A program made the position numbers and the translations under genes. Of a stretch of DNA of 22,182 nt, positions 15,915 to 22,182 are shown piece after piece. This DNA is from an uncultured Bacteroides sp. (lineage in GTDB: Bacteria > Bacteroidota > Bacteroidia > Bacteroidales > Bacteroidaceae), in assembly GCA_905198575.1 (NCBI GenBank), contig CAJKDC010000044.1, forward strand, positions 1 through 22,182, read 5' to 3'. How positions within the stretch are numbered: the first letter of the stretch is position 1; every line of letters starts with the position of its first letter. The notes under the pieces were generated by a model. That model worked only from the letters and a program-made list of their open reading frames with translations. It did no database searches and was not told where the DNA came from.

Positions 15915-17231
15915 ATGGAAGAAAATCGTAAAAAAAGCAGAACAGAGATTCTGCGTAGATACCTGGTATTTAGTATCTCTCTTTTCATCATTGCACTGGG
16001 CATCAGCCTGATTACCCGTTCCGATTTAGGAACATCCCCCATAACCAGTGTACCATACGTTGCCAGTCTGAATACTCCTGTTTCTTTGGGTACTTATTTC
16101 TTCTTGTTTACTATTATTCTGATATGCATGCAGATGCTGCTATTGGGGAAGAAAGGCATTATGGAGCGTAAAGTAGAGTTGTTGATGCAATTCCCTGTAG
16201 CCTTTGTGCTGTCGGTATTCACTGATTTTGGCATGTGGTTCACGGCCGGATACATACCAGAAGCGTATTATGTAAAGATTATTTCACTAATAATAGGTTA
16301 CATCGTCCTGGCACTGGGCATTTGTCTGGAAGTAACGACCGATGTTACAATGATTAGTGCAGAATACACCATCCAGTTTGCGACCATTCGCTTCAAGAAG
16401 GATTTCGGAGCCATAAAAATCGGCTTCGATGTTTCGCTGGTTCTATTTGCCATATTGTGTTCGTGGCTGCTGAGCGGAAAGATTGAAGGAGTAAGAGAAG
16501 GTACTATCATTGCAGCTTTAATAACGGGACCTTTCGTACGGTTTATCATGCCACGGCTGAATTTTGTAAGACAATGGTTATCCGAGGCTGCCGAGAAACC
16601 GGCAGTTTCCGAAGAAGCTCCTGCATATTTCCCGCTGGTTATCACCATATCACGGGAGTATGGAAGTGGCGGACATCAGGCAGGAGAGCTCATAGCACGC
16701 AAACTGGGAATTGCATTTTATGACAAGGAACTGATCAGCATGGTAACAGGCGACAGTCATTTCAGCGAAGATTTCATTGCTGAAAACGAACAAAAGCTGC
16801 CGGAGTCGTTGCTCTATCAATTGATTTTACAGGATTATGAAGCACCTCTTGATAAAAGTCTTTCGTACGAAGATGCCTTGTTTGTAGCGCAGAGCAGAGT
16901 GATTCGCCGCATTGCTTCCGAAAAGCCTTGTGTCATCGTTGGACGTTGTGCCAATTATATATTGAAAGACCGTCCTAATACAATCAACCTGTTTCTGTAT
17001 GCCGATATGCAGCATAAGACCATGCGTGCCATAGCCGAATATGGTGTTACACCGGGAAAAGCTCCTGCTGTCATCGCAGCCACAGATAAGTCTAGGAAAG
17101 AACACTTCCTGCATTACACAGGACAGCATTGGGGAGATTCACGGAATTATCATCTTTCCTTCGACACAGGTGTAGTTTCAATTCCTAAAATTGCAGAAAT
17201 CGTGGAAAGCTTATGCAAAAATTACGCATAA
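15915..17231 (+). CDS. Fusion: DUF6198/YczE-like membrane domain plus cytidylate-kinase-like domain
   Basis: 438 residues. Residues ~15-215 hold five or six membrane helices in the style of YczE/YitT-like DUF6198 proteins (LVFSISLFIIALGISLITRS; GTSPITSVPY near 39-48; GICLEVTTDVTMISAEY near 135-151). A short linker rich in Ala/Glu (222-238) joins a cytoplasmic domain beginning LVITISREYGSGGHQAG (241-257), a P-loop variant seen in the cytidylate kinase-like family, followed by ARKLGIAFYDKELI and VGRCANYILKDRPNTINLFLYA. The kinase half is full length (~200 residues), so this is a genuine two-domain protein, not a truncation. The P-loop lacks the classical GKS/T. Function is unknown; a membrane-tethered nucleotide-binding or kinase protein is inferred. 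Confidence 0.85.
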   Translation: MEENRKKSRTEILRRYLVFSISLFIIALGISLITRSDLGTSPITSVPYVASLNTPVSLGTYFFLFTIILICMQMLLLGKKGIMERKVELLMQFPVAFVLSVFTDFGMWFTAGYIPEAYYVKIISLIIGYIVLALGICLEVTTDVTMISAEYTIQFATIRFKKDFGAIKIGFDVSLVLFAILCSWLLSGKIEGVREGTIIAALITGPFVRFIMPRLNFVRQWLSEAAEKPAVSEEAPAYFPLVITISREYGSGGHQAGELIARKLGIAFYDKELISMVTGDSHFSEDFIAENEQKLPESLLYQLILQDYEAPLDKSLSYEDALFVAQSRVIRRIASEKPCVIVGRCANYILKDRPNTINLFLYADMQHKTMRAIAEYGVTPGKAPAVIAATDKSRKEHFLHYTGQHWGDSRNYHLSFDTGVVSIPKIAEIVESLCKNYA

Positions 17232-17274
17232 ACCGAAAAATCTCGTTTTATATTGGCAAAGTTATCTAATAAAT

Positions 17275-17337
17275 GGAAAGCCGCTGCCATGCCACAGTCC
17301 GGAAAGCGTTCCGAGGCTTGTGGCTGGCTATGCTTTC
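17275..17337 (+). repeat. Nested inverted-repeat element (structured intergenic DNA/RNA)
   Basis: Three nested stems: GAAAGC/GCTTTC (17276-17281 with 17332-17337), GCCACA/TGTGGC (17291-17296 with 17319-17324), and CGGAA/TTCCG (17300-17304 with 17309-17313) closing a 4-nt loop. It is clearly more GC-rich than the flanks and runs directly into the hairpin at 17338-17371. It could be a structured 3'UTR, a small RNA, or a copy of a dispersed palindromic repeat. The remaining gap to 17510 is AT-rich and also has a 12-bp palindrome CTGTTTAAACAG at 17489-17500. Confidence 0.55.
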
Positions 17338-17374
17338 AAAGGAGGCCTTCCAACACAGAAGAACCTCCTTTTCC
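17338..17374 (+). terminator. Probable terminator hairpin after the membrane-kinase gene
   Basis: AAAGGAGG (17338-17345) pairs with CCTCCTTT (17364-17371); the loop can add CTTC/GAAG pairing. The T tail is short (TTTTCC). It could act in either direction between the convergent genes. Confidence 0.55.
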
Positions 17375-17510
17375 ATAATATTTTATAGTAATCTTAGTGA
17401 TTCACCTAATTGGACAACTTAAAAACATCAGACTTGGTAAAGAAACTGCGTAGGTTAGTGCAAATTTTAAATGGCAATAATTAAACGTCTGTTTAAACAG
17501 CAATTCATAC

Positions 17511-18098
17511 TCACAGAATAAAAATCTTTGGCCTACGTCCTAATTTATAGAAGCTACCTGCTAATTTATAAGAATCATCAAATAGCGCTGCATTTGAAAA
17601 AACAATACCATCATGCTTTTCAGTACCGTAAACACCATGAACATGCCCAAAGAAGTGATAGCGGGGTTTGACTTCAAATACTCTACTTTTCAATGGTGCA
17701 TTTCCCCAATGAATATTATTATCCTTATCTAGAATCATTAATGGAGGTTCATGACTGACCAATACATCCACATCTGAAGGTATGAGTTGTTCGGGATGGT
17801 TATATGCTAACCCAAAGAATTTTATACCTTCTATTTCACATTCACTGTCCTGAAGAAAATGAACGTTTTCCGGCAAGTTTTCAATCGTTGTAGCATCCCA
17901 AAGACATATATCATGATTGCCAGTAACAAATATCTTATGTTTATAAGGAAGTGTGATGAACCAGTTAAGAAAATCAAGCACTTCCTCTTCAGTTCCATTA
18001 TCGGTAAAGTCGCCACAATGCACAATGACATCAGCTGCCGGCAAATCAGTCAGCAACTGATGACGGTTGTGGGTATCGGAAATTTGTAAAATTCTCAT
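17511..18098 (-). CDS. Calcineurin-like metallophosphoesterase, MPPED2-like
   Basis: 195 residues from the ATG at 18098, which overlaps the upstream stop as ATGA; a TTG nine bases earlier is a less likely start. All class III phosphodiesterase metal ligands are present: ISDTHN (Asp8, His10), HCGDFTDNG (Asp30), TGNHD (Asn61, His62), SHEPP (His116) and GHVHGVYG (His152, His154). Overall layout (FLQDSECEIEGIKFFG before the SHEPP motif) resembles the small MPPED1/MPPED2 group, whose animal members hydrolyse cyclic nucleotides in vitro. The substrate here is unknown. It is the last gene of a tightly coupled three-gene cassette with nuclease-like partners. Confidence 0.9.
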   Translation of the reverse strand: MRILQISDTHNRHQLLTDLPAADVIVHCGDFTDNGTEEEVLDFLNWFITLPYKHKIFVTGNHDICLWDATTIENLPENVHFLQDSECEIEGIKFFGLAYNHPEQLIPSDVDVLVSHEPPLMILDKDNNIHWGNAPLKSRVFEVKPRYHFFGHVHGVYGTEKHDGIVFSNAALFDDSYKLAGSFYKLGRRPKIFIL

Positions 18099-19366
18099 CG
18101 CATGCAAATGTTTATTCCTTCAATTGTAACGTTACTTGTTATAACCTTTGATTTCTGTTCCTCCGTTATAGGCAAAGAAGAAAAATCAGAATCTTTTTCC
18201 TTGTGAATAGGAATGACAGCAAGTTTGGGATTAACTGTCCGGCATACCTCTGTAAGTGAGCAGATATCAGCATGTCCACTTGTGTGCATAGGAATGATGT
18301 TTTCTGGTTTAAATAGAGAACGAATGGCTTCAACTCCAGGGATTCGTTGCTCTTCAGTACCTTTCCAATACCCATCCCACAAAGAATACAATAATATTGG
18401 TTCTTCATCTGTATACACGTCCAGCATAGCCTTGACAAGGTATTCTCCGCTACTGCGAACTGGCATCAGAAATCCTCTGCGTTGCATTTCCTTTACTACA
18501 CTTTCTTTGTTAATGTGACAGAACTCCCAAAGACCAAAGGTAGTACCCTTGTAGCCGTTAGAATTACTGAAGTCGTACAATGGAGAGGATGTGTATTTTG
18601 TAAATACATCCAATATGCTTTGCTGATATTTATCAACATAGAAATAGCGTTTGGTTGCTTTGCAGGCTGCATGGAATGAAGCCAGACGGTCAATATCGGT
18701 ACTACTACCAAGAGCAAAAACGTATTTGTGTCTTGTAAGTATATCCTTTGTAGCTTTTTGAATATCATATTCTGTCTTTACGGTTTCATCCTTCCGCCCC
18801 AGCATTGTACCTTCTGTTATCAGTACGTCAACCTGTCCCACATACTTCTTCAGCATGGGAATGAGTTTATTGCCCATGTAGCCATGCTTGCGAAAATCAC
18901 CTGTATGAAGAATCACTTTTCCATTCCATTCAATTTTGAACATGTAAGCATCGAATGCTGAATGCGAACAATAATAGGGTGTCACTCTTAAATCGCAAAA
19001 ATTCAATGGCTTATCAGCCTCATAATTCAACATTCGTTCTACCGCATCCACATCTTTTTGATGTTTACCAGTCCTGTTAAGGGCTGCAAATTTGCAGCGC
19101 ATTACATCCTGAGCACCAACCCCGATATATTGCCTGACAGTTTCAGGAACCATGGAAATGAAACCAACATGATCGCCATGATAGTGAGTATATAATACAG
19201 CATCTGCACCGTTCACGATTCTTGCAATTTCCGTCTCTGTAAAGTCTGCTTGTTGACATCCGGGAAGATTGCTGCCAAGATCAATAATAATCTTGGCAAC
19301 ATCTGTACTGATTTCAGTGATACAACCGCCTATCTGTGATGCACCACGGTGGATTATGATGTTCAT
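18095..19366 (-). CDS. RNase J-like MBL-fold/beta-CASP protein
   Basis: 423 residues. Metallo-beta-lactamase core: THYHGDHVGF (His61, His63, Asp65, His66), SHSAFDAY (His135) and LHTGDFRKHG (Asp157), the standard two-metal site. A beta-CASP insert follows: ITEGTMLGR (183-191), FALGSSTDIDRLASFHAACKA, then MHTSGHADICSLTEV (His361, His365) and VIPIHKEKD (His388), aligning with the HASGHA and PxHGE motifs of RNase J. Members are RNA exo/endonucleases. It is shorter than housekeeping RNase J (about 550 residues) and lacks a separate C-terminal domain, so it is probably a dedicated accessory nuclease or processing enzyme. It overlaps the genes on both sides by ATGA. Confidence 0.9.
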   Translation of the reverse strand: MNIIIHRGASQIGGCITEISTDVAKIIIDLGSNLPGCQQADFTETEIARIVNGADAVLYTHYHGDHVGFISMVPETVRQYIGVGAQDVMRCKFAALNRTGKHQKDVDAVERMLNYEADKPLNFCDLRVTPYYCSHSAFDAYMFKIEWNGKVILHTGDFRKHGYMGNKLIPMLKKYVGQVDVLITEGTMLGRKDETVKTEYDIQKATKDILTRHKYVFALGSSTDIDRLASFHAACKATKRYFYVDKYQQSILDVFTKYTSSPLYDFSNSNGYKGTTFGLWEFCHINKESVVKEMQRRGFLMPVRSSGEYLVKAMLDVYTDEEPILLYSLWDGYWKGTEEQRIPGVEAIRSLFKPENIIPMHTSGHADICSLTEVCRTVNPKLAVIPIHKEKDSDFSSLPITEEQKSKVITSNVTIEGINICMR

Positions 19367-20355
19367 TTCTTTGTATCTTGTTGGTTTAGGTAGACATGCT
19401 CTTTCTCATAACTCTTATCTTCGAGAACATCTGTAATTCCCAAATTTGGAAGAGTTCTGTTTGAGAAAAGGAATGTTGGAGAAAAGTCTCTATCTTTATT
19501 CGTAATATCATAATAATCTCCATCCTTTATTACAGAATTAGATATCTTTTTACATCCCCAACGGTTATCAGAAAACAAGTATCCACTCATGGTTTGTTTT
19601 GGACAGCTTGCTCCAATTTTGTTAGGATTGTTATTTAGGATAATGAAGTAGAATTCAGGTTTTGATTCTATATCATTCTCGCCAATTCCCTTTAAATCTT
19701 GTGGTATGGATATGCCAACTTTATCAAGTGCATTTATAATGCCGATAATCTCTGATTTGAGTGATGTAAATCCAAAACCACCGTTATTGTCATTTTGATA
19801 AAATTCATAAAAGTCTTTTATATGTTTTCTGATACCTGATTTTCCGCCAATTGCCTTATTTCCATACTTAAGCTCTATTAACGCAATCTTGTAAGGCTTT
19901 GTTTTGGTTATTGCAATCAAATCAAAACGCCAATCTTCTGCTTTCTTTTTACCATTTAGGGATTTTGTAAATTCAACATCAATACAAAACCAATTACTGT
20001 TTGGGTTATTATTATTTTGAATATACAATTGCTGCTGTGCCTGTTTTTCCTGCTTTTGACGTTTGTCACTCTGAACCTTTATCAAAGTATAATGATCGAT
20101 GATGTTATCTTCCGTTATAATACTAGTTTGATTATCTGTGAAGTAGCCATTTATTTCCCCCTTTAGCACCTTTCCAGGTTTTATTTTGCCAATACAATCA
20201 CAGTTGTAATATAGGCATATATAACCATCACGGATACCAATAATCACTTCATCTTTGTGTTTACTGTATATTTCTGTATAAAATTTACTTGACATAAATT
20301 GCTGAGCAAAAGTATTATCTATACCTAAGCTCCTAAATGAATCACGATTTTTCAT
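19363..20355 (-). CDS. Putative PD-(D/E)XK nuclease-fold protein
   Basis: 330 residues, AT-rich, with many Asn, Lys and Ile codons compared with the neighbours. I do not recognise a named family, but the centre fits a PD-(D/E)XK core: an early acid in CIDVEFTK (Glu128), then WRFDLIAIT (Asp145) and, after a strand, IALIELKYG (Glu161-x-Lys163), with a following helix GIRKHIKDFYEFYQ. The first ~95 residues look like a separate beta-rich domain (EVIIGIRDGYICLYYNCDCIG) and a Gln/Lys/Asn-rich linker (95-120) leads into the core. No signal peptide. It is the first intact gene of the cassette and its TGA overlaps the next ATG as ATGA. Nuclease activity is inferred. Confidence 0.7.
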   Translation of the reverse strand: MKNRDSFRSLGIDNTFAQQFMSSKFYTEIYSKHKDEVIIGIRDGYICLYYNCDCIGKIKPGKVLKGEINGYFTDNQTSIITEDNIIDHYTLIKVQSDKRQKQEKQAQQQLYIQNNNNPNSNWFCIDVEFTKSLNGKKKAEDWRFDLIAITKTKPYKIALIELKYGNKAIGGKSGIRKHIKDFYEFYQNDNNGGFGFTSLKSEIIGIINALDKVGISIPQDLKGIGENDIESKPEFYFIILNNNPNKIGASCPKQTMSGYLFSDNRWGCKKISNSVIKDGDYYDITNKDRDFSPTFLFSNRTLPNLGITDVLEDKSYEKEHVYLNQQDTKK

Positions 20356-20374
20356 ATCTATTTAATTGAATTTT

Positions 20375-20533
20375 CTATACTTTTTTGATAAACCATACAG
20401 CATAGGCTGCAAACTTAAATCCACAGTTAGGATAAAACTTCTCGCATACTTGTTCCAATTCCTTTCTTCCAGTATCTACTAATTTTTCAAATGCCAGTCC
20501 TTTATCAAGGTACTGTTTGAGTACTCTTAACAA
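20375..20533 (-). pseudogene. Remnant resembling sigma-70 region 2
   Basis: The minus-strand frame ending in TAG at 20375-20377 reads LLRVLKQYLDKGLAFEKLV then DTGRKELEQVCEKFYPNCG and FKFAAYAVWFIKKV. This parallels sigma-70 region 2.1-2.4 (GLxxxDLIxEGxxGL...KFDxxxGFKFxxYAxWWIRQ). Only ~52 codons remain, with no start: the frame opens at the junction with the broken IS256 element near 20530. It stops 19 bp before the nuclease-like gene. It could be the stump of a sigma-like regulator gene in the same operon, cut by the deletion that removed the IS end. Confidence 0.55.
20410..20417 (-). promoter_or_regulatory. Possible -7 element for the nuclease cassette
   Basis: Minus strand TAAGTTTG matches TAnnTTTG, 54 bp before the ATG at 20355, inside the sigma-like remnant. 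The -33 region is poor (TTTTA at about 20433-20437), so this is weak support. Confidence 0.3.
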
Positions 20534-21354
20534 AATTTACAGGAGTTTCTGATCTGATGCACTACACAGATTTAGGTGGATGACTGAGGGAATACGGCAC
20601 GGATGGTATTCGTAAATCCATTCAGGTTATCGGTACAGGTAATCAGTATATCCAGTACTCCACGGGCCTTTAAATCGGTCAGAACACCCATCCAGAAAGA
20701 AGAACTTTCCGATTTCCCAACCCACATGCCAAGAACTTCTTTCAGGCCGTTCTGTTTCAGTCCGACGCAAAGGTAAACGGTCTTATTTATGATCTTGCCG
20801 TTATCCCGTACCTTGAAGACAATACCGTCCATCCAGACAATGAGATAAACAGGATCCAAAGGGCGGTTCTGCCATTCCAGAGCAGCCTGGTTTACCTTGT
20901 TGGTAATGATGGAAATGGCTGATGTAGAGAGTTCTATTTCATAAATCTCACGCATCTCTTCTTCTATATCAGAAACACTCATTCCTTTGGCATATAGGGA
21001 GATAACAAGCTTTTCTATAGAAAGTCCACGGCTTTCATGTTTGGGCACTGCTATCGGCTCAAACTGGCTATTACGGTCACGGGGTATGGAAATGACAGCT
21101 TCTCCATGTTCGGTCTGGATTTTCTTCGGATAACTGCCGTTGCGTGAATTACCACTGTTATTACCGGTCACAGAGTTCTTTTCATACCCCAAATGGGCAT
21201 CCATTTCGCCTTCAAGCATTTTTTCCAATACTTGGGCATGCAATTGCTTCAGGAACTTGCTTACATCGGCTTCTGTTTTAAACTGGCTAAGGAACTCCTT
21301 GCTTAATACCTCATCGGGCACTACTTGATTCTTTTCTTTCATAATCTTCTTCAT
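20533..21354 (-). pseudogene. IS256-family transposase, broken
   Basis: The open frame gives 260 residues from the ATG at 21354; intact IS256 transposases have about 400. Typical parts are present: EFLSQFKTEADVSKFLKQL, GEMDAHLGYEKN, SRNGSYPKKIQTEHGE, and two of the three DDE residues (WMDGIVFKVRDNGK, Asp176; CTDNLNGFTNTIRAVFP, Asp242). The frame stops at a TAA (20572-20574) where a Gln codon CAA is expected; beyond it the same frame continues ICVVHQIRNSCKF, the normal IS256 sequence, then homology ends at the deletion junction. So there are two lesions: a nonsense change and loss of the 3' third including the catalytic Glu. The protein would be inactive. Confidence 0.9.
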
Positions 21355-21375
21355 TTTGCAAATCTATAAAATAAA

Positions 21376-21407
21376 AAATACGAGACTCAAACTTGAATCC
21401 CGTATTT
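21376..21407 (-). terminator. Terminator inside the IS256 left end
   Basis: On the minus strand AAATACGGGATTCAAG folds back on TTTGAGTCTCGTATTT as a ~15-bp stem with G-U pairs and is followed by a T run. It lies between the IS terminus and the transposase ATG, where it would block read-through from the NUDIX gene into the transposase. Confidence 0.75.
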
Positions 21408-21410
21408 CCA

Positions 21411-21435
21411 TTTACACAAAATATTTTATAGTGCC
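21411..21435 (-). repeat. Probable terminal inverted repeat of the IS256 element
   Basis: Minus strand GGCACTATAAAATATTTTGT(GTAAA) resembles IS256-family ends, which often contain TTTTGTGTAAA. It lies about 55 bp before the transposase ATG. The partner repeat is missing, so the exact border and target duplication cannot be confirmed. Confidence 0.6.
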
Positions 21436-21464
21436 TTACAATAATTTAAATCGTTCTCCAAACT

Positions 21465-21860
21465 TTATGGCCAGTTACTGTGAGATTTCAATGCACGAAT
21501 CACTTCTACATCTGCCGGAAGCCACGACACAGAATCCAGTTCTTCAAGCCGCAGCCAAAGTGCTTTTTCATGTTCTTTCAATACCGGTTCGCCAGCAGCT
21601 ATAGTACACAAGAAGCAATGCATAGTGAGATGGAAAGATGGATAATCGTACTCCACTGTCGTAAGATAATTCCCAACGCATATATCTATATCCAGTTCCT
21701 CACGAATCTCCCGCCTCAATGCGGCTTCCCTACTCTCTCCAACTTCCATCTTACCACCGGGAAATTCCCAAAAGTCTTTAAACTCACCATAGCCACGCTG
21801 CGTGGCAAAATATTTTCCATCACGGACAATTACTGCCGCTACTACTTCTATTTGTTTCAT
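21465..21860 (-). CDS. NUDIX hydrolase, MutT-like (8-oxo-dGTP diphosphatase type)
   Basis: 131 residues, the usual MutT length. The Nudix box runs GKMEVGESREAALRREIREE (36-55) with Gly36, Glu42, Arg50, Glu51, Glu54 and Glu55 in place; the glycine near the end of the box is Asp57. Upstream FATQRGYGEFKDFWEFPGG is typical of MutT proteins that hydrolyse oxidised dGTP and so prevent mutation. The C-terminal ALWLRLEELDSVSWLPADVEVI is the standard MutT tail. ATG start at 21860. The truncated IS lies 30 bp past its stop. No consensus Bacteroides promoter is visible upstream. Confidence 0.93.
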   Translation of the reverse strand: MKQIEVVAAVIVRDGKYFATQRGYGEFKDFWEFPGGKMEVGESREAALRREIREELDIDICVGNYLTTVEYDYPSFHLTMHCFLCTIAAGEPVLKEHEKALWLRLEELDSVSWLPADVEVIRALKSHSNWP

Positions 21861-21941
21861 ATATTTAGATATTACCTATCTGTCTGTGAATAGATACCAT
21901 TTTGAAAGCATTTATCAATCATGATTTTCGATGTTTAATGC

Positions 21942-22135
21942 TTTATCTCTTTCATTTCTCTCTTTCAAAATCGATTTTTTCTCTTTTTCTATTCACGATT
22001 TCGAAAACGACTAATTACTTAATTATCAATAAATTAAATTTTATCATTTCCATTTCTCACTTCCAAATCGTTTTTTATATCTTCTTCTATTCCTGATTTT
22101 GGAAATGATTCATACCTTATATTAATGATCAATAG
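21942..22135. repeat. Two imperfect ~98-bp tandem repeats in AT-rich DNA
   Basis: Unit 1 starts TTTATCTCTTTCATTTCTCT (21942) and ends TTATCAATAAATTAAAT; unit 2 starts TTTATCATTTCCATTTCTCA (22040) and ends AATGATCAATAG (22135). Shared blocks in order are CATTTCTC, AAATCG, TTTTTT, TTCTATTC, GATTT, GAAA and ATCAATA. Between the NUDIX gene (21860) and the window end there is no convincing gene; short frames here are low-complexity. An 8-bp inverted repeat AAAGCATT/AATGCTTT (21905-21912, 21937-21944) leads into unit 1. Confidence 0.6.
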
Positions 22136-22182
22136 TTCGTTAAAAATTAGCCCAGCCTAAACGGCTCTGGCAGTAAATAAAA

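Larger units (their letters stand above)
20530..21435 (-). mobile_element. Truncated IS256-family insertion sequence
   Basis: The element has one recognisable terminus (inverted repeat at 21411-21435) and the first two thirds of an IS256-type transposase gene. The other end is missing: transposase homology stops near 20533 and sigma-like sequence starts at once in another frame. It cannot transpose by itself. Confidence 0.85.

Noticed and set aside
15863..16042. Upstream part of the minus-strand frame containing the AraC remnant
   Set aside because: Beyond the recognisable helix-turn-helix end it is antisense to the start of the membrane-kinase gene and shows no AraC similarity.
17275..17371. 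Possible cobalamin-type riboswitch
   Set aside because: GCTGCC...GCCACAGTCC faintly recalls cobalamin riboswitch motifs, but the B12-box and the conserved core order are missing, and the element lies downstream of a gene rather than before one.
21942..22135. CRISPR array
   Set aside because: Only two long imperfect units with no spacers; no cas genes nearby.

Overview
The window looks like a chromosomal segment of a gut Bacteroidales bacterium (Bacteroides/Phocaeicola type). The evidence is several promoters with the Bacteroides -7 consensus TAnnTTTG (some with a TTTG -33 element about 19 bp upstream), a GH92 lipoprotein glycosidase, DUF4369/TlpA and DUF4296 lipoproteins, a nonheme ferritin, a long-insert LspA and a DksA relative with a degenerate zinc finger. 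The species cannot be fixed from the sequence alone.

Layout. (1) 1-259: 3' end of a TrmH/SpoU-type RNA 2'-O-methyltransferase (+). (2) 251-6131: a minus-strand housekeeping operon, ileS - dksA-like - lspA - DUF4296 lipoprotein - small unknown protein, driven by a strong promoter at 6192-6222. (3) 6397-11867: plus-strand genes in separate units: an NhaC-family antiporter, a GH92 lipoprotein, then a small lipoprotein followed by a TlpA-like thioredoxin lipoprotein, with three clear intrinsic terminators. (4) 11944-15717: minus strand, with a PIF1-like helicase carrying a C-terminal HRDC domain, two tandem tRNA-Arg(UCU) genes with their own promoter and terminator, ferritin, and a secreted GlcG/HbpS-like protein. 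(5) 15767-17231: remnant of an AraC-type regulator (-), then a plus-strand fusion of a DUF6198/YczE-like membrane domain to a cytidylate-kinase-like domain. (6) 17275-17371: an intergenic nested-hairpin element. (7) 17511-20355: an AT-rich three-gene minus-strand cassette encoding a PD-(D/E)XK nuclease-like protein, an RNase J-like beta-CASP metallo-beta-lactamase protein and an MPPED2-like metallophosphoesterase, joined by two ATGA stop/start overlaps. (8) 20375-21435: a short sigma-70 region-2-like remnant welded to a decayed IS256-family element with one terminal inverted repeat left. (9) 21465-21860: a MutT/NUDIX hydrolase. (10) 21942-22135: two imperfect 98-bp tandem repeats in AT-rich DNA.

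The most unusual part is region 7-8. The three overlapping genes combine a DNA/RNA nuclease fold, an RNase J-like nuclease fold and a metallophosphoesterase. They look like one co-translated functional unit, possibly nucleic-acid processing or defence, and they sit in an accessory pocket between a structured intergenic element and a broken IS. The sigma-like fragment immediately upstream may be the stump of a fourth gene, or of the cassette's former leading region, cut by the IS-associated deletion. Other points for a second look are a serine where most GH92 enzymes have the general-acid glutamate, the membrane-kinase fusion, and the single-cysteine DksA.
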